Positions 47,900 to 61,362 of a DNA stretch of 64,000 nucleotides are shown here, in pieces. The translations under genes were made by a program, and so were the position numbers. Source of the DNA: Thuidium tamariscinum (Eukaryota > Streptophyta > Bryopsida > Hypnales > Thuidiaceae); contig OX344755.2 in NCBI GenBank assembly GCA_947034885.2, forward strand, positions 2,110,501 through 2,174,500. Direction: 5' to 3'. The notes beneath the pieces were generated by a model. The model was not told the origin of the DNA, searched no databases, and saw only the letters and a program-made list of their open reading frames with translations. Position 1 is the stretch's first letter; each line of letters opens with the position of its first letter.

Positions 47900-50800
47900 C
47901 TAAACGATTGCATTGACAGTAGAATCGATTTGAGTAGCCAAATTATTCCTCCGGTCCACGATCCCGGGATGACCCTCCTGGAGGCACACAGGCGTGTACG
48001 CATCCATGATGGCGGCGGGAGAGGGCCGATCCTTGACAACGTCAGCTGCGGTATAGAGCGATACGACTTTGATGGAGGGGTAGTAATTTTTCTTGCAAAA
48101 GAAGTAGAAGGCGACTGTGAGCACCGGGAGGATGATGAGAATGGGTGCGTATGCAAACTCTTTCACTCCGAAGTAGCCGATGGCTGTGACCTGCGCCACG
48201 AATAACGCAGCAAGCATGCGGTTGTGAATGTGTGGCCACATACTCCCGTGGCTCTCGAAGTCCGGAACGTGCACATTCAACGCCTGCAAAGTGAAAGCTT
48301 GTTAATAACCCCACTAAGTACAGTAGAAGTCTTGAAAGAGGTTTACTGTTGAAACTTAAGATAAGATCTTACTCTTGTTAGTACTTGAAAATTCAGCCGT
48401 AGTCTGCAAAATAAATTTAGTGTGGCTACATTGTGAAAAAAGCTACAAGACCTTCACAGCTTTCTTCACAATATAACCTCCTCTAGTATCATCCAATGAT
48501 CACTAATTACATTTCAAGGAATGGACTCGGAATGTACAAGGTCGAAGAACTCTTACTATCACTGTATTAAGAGAGAATAAATTGCATACAAATGTGGTAG
48601 CAGTAATTTGGACGAACGAGAAAATGTTTTAGATCAGCTTCTTAACTCGTGTGACTTCAAGAACTTTCTAATTTCACTTCATAAAAGCCAGATTGAGAAT
48701 CTGTTACTGAACTTGCGCGCCCACAGTGCGAAATTAGAGAGGTCATTACGCGAACTGACCTGGTTTCGCATGACCAACCATCCGAGGGCGAAGTACAAGC
48801 CAGCGAAGAGGAGAATCATGGGCGAAATGACGGCGTAGCAGAGCGCAAGGGTGAAAATGAGGAGATCGCTGGCAATGGATTTGTGGTACTTGAAAGCCCC
48901 CGGCGCCCACGCCTCTTTGAGCTCTCTCTCGGTTTTGCATTTGAATTTGCGCTTGATGTGGAAGATAATGAACGGGATCAGGCGTGACAACTCCAATCCG
49001 TAACCAACAAAGAACCTGCATAGTGCAATAAAGTAAATCAAAAGGAACAGGGTGGGTGTACATCACTGCTTAATAAAATTCAAGTTCAAAAATTCTCCCA
49101 ATTCAGTTATCATTGCTGATTGCAATATCTCAAAAAAATTGGAGGATTACAAGGGAAAAAAAGTTATGTTCAAGCTAGCCATTAATCCAATTAGAACAGA
49201 AGATGATGACAACGCGTGATTCTCAAAGAAACAGGGTGCAGGTATACGAGGGGCAAAAAGATAATCTTCACGAATAATCCAGGCATTAATCCAACAAATT
49301 ACTTACTTGAGTGCAACGTATGTGATGTAGTATGTCGCATTTGGAGGCAACTTGGACCCCAAGAGTTGGACCACTTTAGAGGGTGAAAGATTGCTTTGAT
49401 CAATGAGTATTTGGAAACTTTTGATGTTGGAGAACACAGCACCAAAGAGGGTAACTCCTAAAAACACATTGAATATGATGAAGTAGAAATACTTCGCAGA
49501 AGCTGCTCGCACCACTTGAGACTGCGCTGGGTATCCCTCAACCCTTGACAAACTCAATAAAATATTGGGCAACAAAGCCAGGAAGACCAGCAATGCTATT
49601 TGGGGTAGATAACCCTGCCAATTTTACCACAGAAATGGATCGTGAATAAACGGTATTCTACAATTTTGCGTCACATTCTTCAGTACTCTTAGCAAGTCAC
49701 CTTTATAAAACACATGAAAGTCTATTATACCATAGTCATGCTAAATCAAAGAAAAAAAATAAAGCAAGGTATCAAAGATTCCTTCAGGATGCTCAACAAA
49801 GATTCTCTAGAATGTTGAACACAAGAGTGTAAGTGTTTCTAATGATAGGAACTTAATTCAAAGCAACTTCAAAAAAGTAAGCACCTGGATGACGGTTCCA
49901 AGAACTTTGATTTTGACGATTGATTTGATGAATGGAAGGATCTTTTGCAAATTCTCAAGTGTGGTCAGGGACGCAATGAACGCAATAGGAATCATGTAAA
50001 ATACAACTAATAAAAACGTGACAACTGCAACAACGCCTCTTCGAATTGTGCGTTGCCATGCTGGTATGTGCAGATTGTGCCAGATCATCTCTTCCGGTTC
50101 AGGAGCCTGAGTAACTCTCCAACGGAGAGCGTGAGGTGCATGCACTACCTGCAATAAGGAAGAGAATATAAACAACGTTAGACATTACCCAGTCTCATGT
50201 TACAAAAACAGCTCATCTCTTCCAAATGAACACATTCGATTCGCCATCATTGGATGTAAAAAATCATGCTCTGGCTAGTAATGTTCACCCTTCAATGGAA
50301 AATGAGTCGAATTACTTTCTCATCAAAAGCGGTTTATCATCCAATACATTGAGGGAGAAGACAATTTGATCTCAAGGGAATTTAGCTCTTGTAGAACCGG
50401 AATTGATCTTTCCGTCAGAATCGATTCAGTGATATCCCAATGAAAACACAATGCACCATTGATTGGTTGGAATGAGGAAAGAGTTTCCTGTGCTTTGTAA
50501 CAAGAGAAAAATAAACAAACCTGAGCAGCTTCAGTAGCAGAGCGACGATCATTAAAGATGACTAAGGCCGCATCTTGTTCCTGAGCTTGGTGCTGCTTTG
50601 ATTCCAGTTGGGGAAGCAATTCTTGGCTTTGGGCTCTCCAGTAGTCAATGGAGTCAACTTTATGGCCTACCAACCCCATAAACCCGGTCTTGTGCATGGG
50701 ACGTTTCCCCTCCACGCTTCCACCTTTCTTTGACAACTCCAAAACACCTTCAGCATGCTCAAGCTTTCGTAGTGCCTTTTCACGGTCAGCGAAGACCTTC

Positions 50801-52392
50801 TCAGCCTATTCAACCAAATGGAATTACTTAGAAACCGACTGGATAGGTACTATTGAACAACATTCACGATGAAAGGTAATTTTCGTTAAACTAACAAATT
50901 CTATTTCAGATGACAAAGTTCAGTGAGGCTGCGCTAAGAATACCCATAACGCCTCTCCCACGAAAACCACTGGTACATCTCATTTTTGACGATCGAAACC
51001 TTGAAACTTTCATAGTGGAGATGAAGTAGAGGATACAATACTGTTTGGGACCAGGTCTGTTTTCCTATTGACTAACCCGTATTTCCAACAGAAACTCATT
51101 TCTTCAAATTCACACTTGGTTGGCCTTCACTTAGAAACCATTGGGTTTAAGAGATCCTCCTAGAGTGTGCATGGTCACATAAGAAATCGACATAAATTGT
51201 TTGATAAATGCAAATAATGGTTTCAAAGGAGTTTGGCTCTTAAAGACCAAATCAATCTCTCCACTAAGCTCCATTAAAAAATCTTCCAATGAAAGCACAC
51301 TCCGACATTGAATAGATAAAAGACGGAAAGAGAATCCTCTAGACTTGGTACTGGGATTTACCGGTCGGATGTTGTACACAGGTTGCACACGGTTGTAAGC
51401 ACCGGGGTGAACTCTGGCGAAGAAACTGTCCACTTGTTCAGAACGAGACTCCTTTCCCACTGGCTTAGGAATGTCCCTCACAAGCGCCGTGAACTGTTGA
51501 GGGCGAGCGATTGCATGTGCTTGAGCTCTGTCCCGCATGAAAACTACACGCTGGTATGATTTCCACAAGACGTAGTACGTCACGAACGACACCCAAACCA
51601 TCCCAAGCATAAACGCCCAGATCTTCCCACTCTTTGGCTGTTCCACACCCACATTCAACCTCAAGTCAGAAATGCTGCAAAAGATTACAAATTCACCAAA
51701 AAAGACAGCAAGAAAATCGTAACAAGTAAAAATCATAGCGCTACCAAAAACACATGTAACATTTGGAGAAGAACATTCATTTGTAGTTTACCTGAACATT
51801 ACCCATGCCCAACTTATCAAAGTCGGAGTATGTATATCTCGCATCCTGCCTCTTCAGCTCCGCATTATAGTTGCTTGTTGCTGAGAGCGCAATCAATACC
51901 GGCATACAGAACAGCGCCGACAAAAAGATAATCTGGAAGGCTGTAAAAGTAGGCCATCTGTAAGTATCTCTATACCATTTTCTTCGCTTTTGCATGAAGC
52001 TGAATAATCAAAAGTAAAGATTCGTCACAAGAACACTGTGAGAAAGAAGTAACCACAAAATCCACTACCTCACAAAGATTCTTTCTCAACAACAACGGAA
52101 ACAAAGCGCGGTGGTGGTTACCTGCGGTGAAGAGGTGCATGTAAACAGCTGCGTCCAAGCCGGCAGCCGCAACAATATCATCCTCTTTAGCCTTGAACGC
52201 CTCGATAGCCCATGAGAAGAGCTTCCGTCTCTTGGCCAACACGGGCCCATCCTCACCTTTCAGTATCCGCAGCGGGTAATAAATCACAGCGTTCCCAGGC
52301 CGACGCGAAAGAATCGCATAAACCACCATCAGAAGACAGAAGATCACGAAAGAAGTCACCAACGACGTAATGAACGACGACGTGGTCGCCAT
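47900..52392 (-). CDS. ERD4: ERD4-type OSCA/CSC1 channel
   Basis: Eight exons: 52122-52392, 51792-51940, 51362-51637, 50521-50805, 49885-50148, 49307-49614, 48760-49015, 47900-48283. GT/AG junctions keep frame throughout and give 730 residues, close to Arabidopsis ERD4. Seen: an N-terminal helix (SLVTSFVIFCLLMVVYAIL), then GLDAAVYMHLF and a helix spanning exons 1-2, QFTALVRDIP, HKTGFMGLVGHKVDSIDYW, QAPEPEEMIWHNL, FYMIPIAFIASLTTLENLQ, KYFYFIIFNVFLGV, ATYYITYVALKFFVGYGLEL, and a final helix region with SMWPHIHNRMLAALF. Known: the OSCA/TMEM63 family are mechanically and osmotically gated cation channels; ERD4 was found as an early dehydration-response gene. The start at 52392 precedes the first helix and no other in-frame Met fits better. 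Exon 3 was set at 51637 because an earlier AG breaks the frame and the family alignment. Confidence 0.95.
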
Positions 52393-53310
52393 TTTGACCC
52401 CGTAACCTCACCCCTCTCCTTGACACAATCCTCACACCTCACAACACTATCCTCTCCCCGCACTCGTCACAACATCTTGCCTCTCAAACACTCCCCCATA
52501 TTCATCACTCATTACAAAAATTCAATACAAAAGCTCAGTAATCCTTCGCACGTAGAACTCCACTCTCACCGCCACCAAGTGCAGCAAGGACAACGCAATC
52601 ACTCTTGTCAACTCCTCTCAACTCACGGCCTGCAAAATCTCTCCGTGCAGCTAACTAGAAAATCACGAGTTGCAAAATGTGCATAAATATGAAAGCACAG
52701 TTTCATAATCAAACATCAATCACACACTCAAAAATTCGGTGGACAGAGACGAGGAAATGGACTCAGATCACTGGAACTAAAAAATTGGTTCCCGAGTCGG
52801 AATAATAAAAACTTGAGCCGTCTCGTCAAACTTAAGCTCTCGGAGCTACGACTGAAGCTCAAAATTGAAACGGAGAATTTTCCGCGAAGTAGTGAACAGG
52901 AAGATCTGACATGACAGGAGCTACAACAGCACGGGAATCTAAACGAGTTGCGGCCGGCAAGGATTCGGAGACCCGGGAAGAAGAAGGAGCTTGGTTGCAG
53001 CGGCAACGCTTGTATGTGCTTCTGTTGTACTGGCCGGACACAGATGACGACGGAGTCACGAAAAAGTCGGGATTGAGGTCCGGTGCAGGACCGGTTCGGA
53101 TCCGGGGCCGGTGGATTCCGCCACGTGTTGGAAGTACGGGAGGTTGGGTCCCGGGGTGCCACTTGGCAGATAGGGGTCGGAAGGTCCGGGCCTCCGGGGT
53201 CGTGGCCAGGCTGCGCTTGGCGGGTCGTGCATTTGGCGCTTTAACTTTCAAAACATTTTGGTGCGGTGGATTTTAGCGGTGCGTTTTAGTAGGGGCCGGT
53301 GGGGTTAGGG
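52393..53310. other. 5' flank of the ERD4 gene
   Basis: 52,400-52,720 is a likely leader/promoter. 52,730-53,280 is GC-rich with overlapping Arg/Pro/Gly-rich frames on both strands, typical of non-coding high-GC DNA; no gene called. Confidence 0.45.
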
Positions 53311-53700
53311 CGAGTGACCTTATTTTCATCGTTTGAAGAATTTTGGTCTTGAAAAATAACGTAGTAAAAAATCTAAAATTTTTAGAAGTCCATAGTGGCA
53401 ATATAGAATGTTATAGTAGTGCTTCAAATTGCAACATTCATCCACTTGTTGAATGTTTATTATGGTTTTCTTCCACAATCAAGTGATTTCATCTAATATT
53501 TGTTTAATGTTTCAAAGTTGTGTGGCACTTCTTTTAGTGTTTTCTAGCCAAATTATTTTATCTTATCCAATCTGACACTAGAAAGCCAAAAAACAAACAA
53601 ACCCAGGTTCCCTTAAGTCGAGTGACCTTATTTTGATCCTATGAAGATTTTAGGTCTTGAAAAATAACATAGAAAATCTTTAAAAATTTAGGGAAGAGTC
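53311..53700. repeat. Direct repeats of about 82 bp, 308 bp apart
   Basis: CGAGTGACCTTATTTT...GGTCTTGAAAAATAACRTAG...TTTAG begins at 53311 and again at 53619. The 225 bp between them is unique AT-rich DNA. It could be a duplication with spacer or the ends of an insertion; no target duplication seen. Confidence 0.7.
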
Positions 53701-53777
53701 AACAATTTCAGGAACAAACCCTCAAACGGCCCTTGGGAGCCCTCAAATCCCTATAGGAGGAGGCTCTTGAGTGGAGC

Positions 53778-53893
53778 GGGTTCTAAAATGGTGCCCTATC
53801 TTAAATGTACAGTATTTGTACATGTTGCATTTTCATAGCCTTCAGCAGTGTACTGACAGTGTACATTTTAGCTAGGGCACCATTTTAGAGCCC
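53778..53893. mobile_element. 116-bp hairpin MITE with GGGYTCTAAAATGG ends
   Basis: GGGTTCTAAAATGGTGCCCT continues to AAATGTACA, and the reverse complement ends at 53893 with few mismatches, a 33-bp inverted repeat around a short loop. Confidence 0.85.
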
Positions 53894-55176
53894 TATGCCC
53901 TTTCAACTTCAGAAATTGATAACTAATTCTAGAGAGCTCCAAAAAATATGAAACGACTTGGGTTAGATTCCTATTCAAGCTGTCTTTCAAGGAAAATTCT
54001 ATGAAAAATATTTCAAGATGTTTGACCTGCCCAAAATTCTGTTCCAGCCCTTAGATGGTCGGTTTACGGACCTCCTCCCCTACTAATGCCTTGTAAGGGA
54101 GGCAACCCATTTGCAATCAAATAAACAATTGAGCATACCTAGGATATGGAAATAGGAAGTTAGAGATGATTCCCATTCCTAAATAAAAATTGAGAAATTT
54201 CATTTTCATATGCAACTTGAGTAGATATGATCAAACTTGGGTAGATACCATGACAAATTTGGATGAAGTTCATCCGTTCCGTCAACGAACGAAAACTGTC
54301 CCAACCCACTTTCTGCTTCCGTCCAGCAACTTTAACGTACAGGTTGAATTTCTCGCTTTCTGCCCCTGCCTGCCCCCCTGAGCCAGGGTGTGGCGGTGAG
54401 AGGGTACTGGCGACAACTGGGTGAACATTCATGCCATGTGTCGGAGAATCCACGTCAGTCGTGACGTGGACTCCCTTCGTGGGAGGATTCAATCTCTCAA
54501 CCAATGAGACGGAGTTATGATATTCCGACTTTTAGGAGCGAATCCTGTCCTTCATTTGGGGACCCCACCTCAAGTATGGCCCTCGGCCTGGCTCGGGGAT
54601 GAGGTGGACTTCCGATTGAAAAGGTCCCCCTTCAATTCGGGGGAGGATCAGTGACATGGCCTTGCAATGCTGCCACAATGACGTCCTGCCACTTGGCAGG
54701 CAAGTCTTGGTGCTATGGGATAGCTGCATCCCCAAAAAATAAATAAATATAAATAAATTGTAGTCCAATTTTTTTCGCCGTTGAAAACATTACAGTGGAA
54801 ACACCCAAAACCGTCCAAATAAGGAATTCAGCATAGTTGGAGGCAACGTTTTCTAAAAATGATATTTTTCTAGTATTAGCGAGTGAAAATCATGAATATT
54901 CAAAAAAAATTCAGATTTTTCGGATATAGTATGTGATTTCTATAAATTTTCAAAGTATTGGTTCCCCAGACCTGTGGAACCATCCTATAGGTGCCCTCAA
55001 AACTGAACCCTGCGAAAATCAGCACTCAGCCAACCAAATTTCCCTGTATGTCCTTTAGTTGTGTTAGCAAATTACAATCATATATGTGGCGAACACATTA
55101 AGGGAAGTCTATTGATGTATTTGGGTGAATCTACAGTCCACTACAAGGAACAGGTGTGGGAATGGATGTTTTGCCC
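53894..55176. other. Intergenic DNA with a GC-rich island
   Basis: 54,300-54,730 is markedly GC-richer than both sides. Minus-strand open frames 54160-54504 and 54532-54768 have non-repetitive translations I cannot identify. The boundary is abrupt on the right at an A/T-rich run (54736-54760). It may be a decayed insertion of unknown type. Confidence 0.4.
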
Positions 55177-55406
55177 TTAACCCTGAAACGTCTCAATCCT
55201 TTTTTGAATCTTTACACATTTTCGCTTATAGCTTTGTACAAATATATCATTTTACCAGAATTTAATGAATTTCGTCATTAAGGAAGGTTGTCTTCTCTAG
55301 ATTCAAGTATTACATTTGATAAATGAGAAGTTAATTGGATGAAATAGTGCCTTGAAGCCCTCTGTTCATCGGCTAGAATATGGACGTCGGAGCGCTTCAA
55401 GGTTAA
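55177..55406. mobile_element. TTAA-bounded MITE, family B copy 2
   Basis: Starts TTAACCCTGAAACGTC and ends GCGCTTCAAGGTTAA with intact TTAA on both sides; 230 bp. Homologous to 31179-31407. The right TTAA is immediately followed by CCCCTCACCGG, the left end of another element. Confidence 0.85.
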
Positions 55407-56000
55407 CCCCTCACCGGTCAAGGGAACCAAAAGTGTCCTCACACAATCTACGCAATCAATTTCAAATTGCTATAACTTTTGTACTCAATGTCCAAATTCA
55501 ATAAAATTTGTTGAGAAAGTTGTGCATACTAGTCTAGTTAATGTACAAAAAATTTCAGATTTATCCAAGATGTATTAAATTCTTGAAAGCCATTTGAAGT
55601 TTGCAGGTTCAATTTGAATTCATCACACAACATTGAGATGGCTGCAACTTCAAGGCTTTTATCTTTTTCATCAAATTTTAGTTTTCAATCAAATTTGTTG
55701 TGTTTTATTCCCCATAAAGTCTACTTAATGTGGTAAAAAATTTCATATCAATCCATATTGTTTTGAATGCTTGGGAGCAATTTGAAGTTCAAAATCCAAA
55801 CATTTTTGTATAATAGTGAATTTCATCAGCTTGTAACTTCTTCAAACATAGTTTGTTTACAATAATTTTGTTGGAAAAGTTGCAAATAGTAGTCTAGTTC
55901 TTGTGGTAAAAATTTCATATCAATCCAAGAAGTTATGATTGAATGGAAAGCATTTTAGTAGAGGTAGATTCAACCATAGATGTGTTTTTTTTGCTACTTT
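55403..56000. mobile_element. Left part of another TTAA-type element with tandem internal units
   Basis: Begins TTAACCCCTCACCGGTCAAG, sharing its TTAA with the previous element. Inside are three imperfect units of about 170 bp with AAATTTCATATCAATCCA and AGTCTAGTT motifs (near 55,530, 55,730 and 55,890). The right end was not found, so the end given is only where the units stop. Confidence 0.5.
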
Positions 56001-57634
56001 TTTCATTGTCTTTTGACATTTCAAAACAATTTTGCAAGCGTAATGTGTCAATTGAATGATTTCTTTTCCATGAAAGTGTTTCACTTTTGATTTTGAATCC
56101 CTTTGTAGTTTAAAGCTTTTTAATTTAAATAGGTTTAGAAATCGAATTTCACCTCCAAAATAATGTATTTTTAGGAAAATTTTAGCATCTTTTTTCAACA
56201 CTAAAACATTATAATCTTTCAATCTATACTATCAAATGATCCCAAATTTGATTTACACCATCTACAACATGCACACTACAAGATTGTATGGTTCAAATTT
56301 TCATACCTTAATCACATTTAGACTTATAACACTTGAAAAGCAAGGTTGTTTTCTAACATACCTAGGCCTTGGGCAATGCAAAGTTAACCATGTAACAATG
56401 CATTGGACACTAAATGTCTGATGGACATTTTCGGAGAGCTTTGGAGACAACAAAATTCCAAATATCCATCCATTTATATTTTTTTGAATAGTTGGGGTAG
56501 TGGAGAACAAGGCATGAGTATGCTCTAATGCATTGAAGGCCCTTGTTTTTTTTGGCATGTAAGGATTCCAAAAAAGTAGTAGAAAGAACTTGGAAATAAC
56601 TTTATTCATAAGATTAAAGACCATCTTTCTTCCCTCAAATTACCACTCCACCTTCCTTGCCAGTGACTACAACCAATCATTCATCTAATTTGCTTATCGA
56701 GCACTTTGAATTTCAAAAACACATAGATAGGTTTTTTTTCTTCTTCACACTCTCAATAATTGGCTTGCTATTATAGGATTAAGTTTAAAATAAAACTCTC
56801 CATATAGTTTTAAAAAAAAAACTATTATAAGGGAAACCAATCCATATGACTAGCAAAATGACAGGTTTGCCTTCTTTGTACTCATTGTTCGAAATTTTTA
56901 GAAATAGAGAGAGCAATTGAAATTTTTTTTTGAACAAAGCATGAATTTCTTGAGAATTTTTCAACCAAGGTCCATTTTTTATTCATAGTTGGAATTTAGT
57001 AAGTTAAAAAACATACTCGCTTATAATATAAAAGTGTATGGTCCCAATTAACAACAACTAAAGTAGAAGTACCAATAACCATGCCCAAAAACCAACTTCT
57101 AGGTTGTGCTATTTCCAACCTTAGGGTGAAAATCAAATTTAGAACGTCTTTGTTTTAAAAAATTTCCTTTTCAAAGTTAGGACTAATAAGGCTATGACAC
57201 ATGTCAAAACAAAATGAGTTGGAAGATAGTTCTAGCTAGATTAATTTGAATTAGAAGACTCTAGACATTAGAAATGTGTGAAAAGTACTTTTTGGCAATC
57301 AAAATTTACAATAAAATTCTGAAAAAATATCCCCAAATTTTCTATCTTGCTATATAGGAAAAACTTTCACCAGTTCTTATTCCTGACCATTTGCTCCAAA
57401 TTTGCTTATTTGATTAGTTATTAGTCCTTCTACACGTGCTTCTACCTTAAGAGGCAAGAGATTTTTTTTGCCTTCCAAGCAATGCATTTCATTGCATGGA
57501 GTATAGCTTATTGTATGTGAAGGGTAGGTTTGATTTGGTAATTTGGGGACAAAATTGAAACTCCACATCATTTCTCATGAGGGTTGGGTGATTGCAAGAA
57601 AGACCAGTACTATTTTGCGTCACACTTTGAATGA
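56001..57634. other. AT-rich intergenic DNA
   Basis: A stretch from about 56,823 loosely resembles the 14127 Harbinger-like MITE (GGTTTGCC, TTTGAACAAAGCATGAATTT). Open frames at 56236-56421, 56301-56624 and 57377-57674 are not recognisable. Confidence 0.4.
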
Positions 57635-58310
57635 CGGAGTTGTTATTGATTATAACTTTCAAAGTATGAACCATATTAACTTGAAATTTTGACTAAAGAT
57701 TTCTCATATGACAACAATCAAATTCCTTATTTTTCAGAAATTTTCAAAAATCATTTCATAATTAAATTTCAATTAAGCTAATTTGTCACACTTTGCGGTT
57801 TAGGGTATTTTAGTACTGGGGAGCATCCAAAATTAATGATCTAAAGCTGAAATTTTTGTGGCCTATTTCCATACTAGGTAGGCATGTTTCTACCAAAGGA
57901 AATCTTAAAAATCATTATTCTCTTTCCTCTACATATGCGCAAACAGGCCTCCCTTGCGCGCATACTTTTGAACATTTGAAATGGTTTTGAGATCATTCTT
58001 TTGGTGAAATCTCTTCATCATAAAGTTCTCCCCACTTGAAAATTTTTAGTTTTTTTTAAAATTATTTTTCCTATTTTTTACAAATTAAAATGTCAAAGTA
58101 GCTATTTTCATGAAAATTTGCACTTTTTTAGTTCTCCTACTTAGAGAATTTTCCTACACTTTTCCTTCCTAGGGTACCTTCTTCTTAGAGGTATATACCT
58201 AAAAAATATTTTTTACATTTTTTAAAAATTGTTTTTCTAATTATACAGTACTCTTGAAAATTTCAGCAGTACTATGGAAAACGCTACATAAATCGGTCGG
58301 TTTTTCTTGC
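57635..58310. repeat. Dispersed non-coding repeat, family D, copy 2
   Basis: Aligned in the same orientation with 24030-24690; identity by eye is roughly three quarters, with indels. No ORF. Confidence 0.7.
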
Positions 58311-58899
58311 AATGACCCGGTCACATTACCTCACACCATTCACTAAATGACAAGTGGCACTTTTTTTTACAAAATGACTTAGTGTATGTTGGATCTAACA
58401 TTCTTGTAGAATAAATAAGCAGTGGTCTTCCTATGAGTGAAATTCACCATAAGCCAAATTCACCATGAGGCAAAATCCACCCAAAAATTTGGGCTGAGGA
58501 AGAGTGTATGGACCTCTAACCTAAGATGCCTCCAAGCAATGGACTCCACAATGTTTTTTTGGTAATTTTTATCCAATTGACTTTTAGTGAAAGAGGGGCA
58601 ACATTCCTAAATAATCCCAATATGTGTCCAAAAAACACAACATCATCCTAATTCACAATTAGGGAGGTTAGGGTCTTCTACTACATCCAAATCTGAAATG
58701 CCTAATTTGCACCATAAGTGAGCTAAATTGGACCTAAAAAACAATCATAGTACATTTTTCCCAAGCCAAACTCCTAAATCCAACTATGCATTAACCCATG
58801 GACCTCTTCAAAGTCCATTGATCCAATTCTAATACACTGTGCACCACTCATTTTAGACACTATTTTTTACTCCCATCTTATCACTCACAAACTCCAACC

Positions 58900-59104
58900 C
58901 CAATGATCAAAGAAAATCTCATATCATGCAATAACTTTCTCAACGTGTGGTGAAATGTTATGAATATTGTTGGGCCTTAAAGCTACTCCTTTGGGGCATA
59001 TTGTGTGAAAATTCAAAGAAAAAAAAAATATAAACCCCATTTGTAGTAAGCTGTCCAAAATCACTATGCTGCCAAAAAATACAACTTGGTCCTTTAGGGG
59101 TTAA
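58900..59104. mobile_element. Right end of a TTAA-bounded element, family C copy 2
   Basis: Matches the last 220 bp of 27449-28396 (TCATATCATGCAATAACTT, TTGGGCCTTAAAG, GTAGTAAGCTG, ACAACTTGGTCCTTTAGG) and ends GGGGTTAA at 59104. The left end is not identified. Confidence 0.65.
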
Positions 59105-61132
59105 ATACAAAGACAAAAGGCTAACATAATTGATTTTTAAAATTTTATTTAAATCGTATTAAATATATAATATACAAAATGTTTGATCAATTTATTACAA
59201 TTGCATTCCAATTTCAATTCTATAAGAAATTTTAAATATGAAAGAATGATTGAAAATATGCAAGCTTATATTTATGCACTCTTGGAAACTATATAAAACA
59301 ATTCATTAACTTTGTGTGCATACCATACACTTAGGTCAGATTCAGCTCCTTCTACAACATTATTTTAATTTTAGAAATGGAACAATCTAGCATCTTTCTT
59401 TTTTGTTCTTGGATTTCAATACTTTGCTCCTCCTACTTTTTCAAGACTCTCAATTTTGGATTAGTTTTTCCTACTAATGTATAAATGTGTTACTTTTTCT
59501 AAATTCTTTCAAAAATAATTCTTAGATACCTAGCATTGGCAAGAATGAAATTTTTTAGATTTTCAAAAATTAATATTACAAATTATAAAATTTTGGACTT
59601 GTTCTAAATTTTTCTATCTATTTCCAAAATTGACCTATATGTATGGTAAGTAGAGACAAAATCACAATTAGGGGTTATTTTAATTTGTAAACAAGTGAAA
59701 ATCATCAATTTTTAAAACAAAATCAGATTTTTTGAAATTTTGAAATAATTTTTTATGATTATTCAAAGTCACGACTTAAATTAACTTTAAAATTGATTGT
59801 TTTTTCTTTGATTTGGATTTAGTAATCTTCGTGGAGTAAATTCTAGAAGAAGATTCTAGGTAGACCATCTAAGAGTCTCTTAGCTATGCCCTTGTTGAGA
59901 TTGTGGACCTCCTTCATGCCCGAATATGAATTTGCTATCAAAATACATCTATGATTATATTTGGACAAAGAAGCCCATATTTAATATGCCTTGTTTGGAA
60001 ATACCTTAATACCTTGGTTTTCTAAATCCAAATGAGAGGTTTGTTAAGCAAAAGCTCCTTCATTGCATTCTCTCTTGCAAGGGTTTAATCATTATAATAA
60101 GGAACCCACGTTATATGTGATGTTTTCATCATTTTTCTTGATGCAATTTAATAGATGTCAAATAAAACACCTTGTTGTGTTTTTATGTCAATCATATTGT
60201 CCTATGTAACATTCAAATTGCCATTAACTTCATTTGTCACAACAAGCTACTATGTCATTTAAGTTTCAACATCTTTGATCAAACAACAATGTGAAAGATC
60301 CTATAGAATGTATATATGATCTATTGTCAATTTTTGGTCATCTATTAGCAAAGAGTTGAACTATAATAATTTTGCATACAATATCCAAATGATGTGCATT
60401 AATTAGCATCTTCCTTGATTTGCTGACAATAATCTATAAGGATTTGATCATTGTGAAAATAAATACTATGCTCGGCATCATTATAATAGAGTGTTGGTTT
60501 GAGGGATATGAGTTTAACCCTGAAGTGTATAGTCCATGTTCATTGAAATCCAAACCCTTTTATACTCATTCAAATTAAACTATCATTTGAGAAAAGATCT
60601 ACACCAACCAACCATATTGATTGCTAGTAGAGACATGTTTAGAGGTATATAGAAAGAGACACATCCTTTGACTATACTAATGAAAAGATTGTAACACTCA
60701 AATAAGGACATTTTTCAAAGTTGAGAGGCCATATTTGATGCCCAAGGGTACTCAATGGCTAAGAATGCTTTGAAATGGTCCACTTCGTCAGAAACATGTG
60801 TTCCCTTGATTATGTAGAACAAAGGTTGATATTAAAGTTTTCAATAAAATAGTTGCATATTTTAGAGTAGGAATGGATTGAGAATACTCTTATTCTTCAC
60901 TTTCAAGTTTGATAAATCACATTTAATTTTACAAGCATCAAGTTCTACAATTCATACAACAATACTGTAGCTGAGTTATGTCTTTTTGTTCAAAAGTGTT
61001 TGGATAAAAAATTAGGTGAAGTTTCAAAGCATCCTAGGTTCCTTCAATTTATTAACAAAGATGTACAATATAATATTTAGAATGGAACACCTAAATCTTA
61101 CACCCTAAAAAATTGACTCCTCTTCTAGCTGT
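59105..61132. other. Very AT-rich intergenic DNA
   Basis: No gene. An isolated TTAACCCTGAAGTG at 60514 resembles a TTAA-element end without a partner. Confidence 0.45.
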
Positions 61133-61362
61133 TTAACCCTTAAAGGACGGACGGGTGACCGTGGAAAATGATGCATTTTGATAGCGTGTGAAGCATTGGT
61201 ATATCAAATTTGAAAATCACTCATTACAAGTCAAAACACTGGAAAAGATTTCTCCTTTCCACCCCTATAACCAGGGATAAATAGTTGTATTTTTGTTCTC
61301 TACAAGAAACTCCCTTGTCATTCATTGAACACCAAACGTCCGTGTCGACGTTTATGGGTTAA
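61133..61362. mobile_element. TTAA-bounded MITE, family E
   Basis: TTAACCCTTAAAGGACGGAC at 61133 and GTCGACGTTTATGGGTTAA ending at 61362; intact TTAA both sides, 230 bp. Two decayed relatives lie at 44848 and 45870. Confidence 0.8.

Noticed and set aside
52728-53276. Frames of 121-144 codons on both strands upstream of ERD4
   Set aside because: Arg/Pro/Gly/Ser-rich in all frames, as expected for a GC-rich promoter region.
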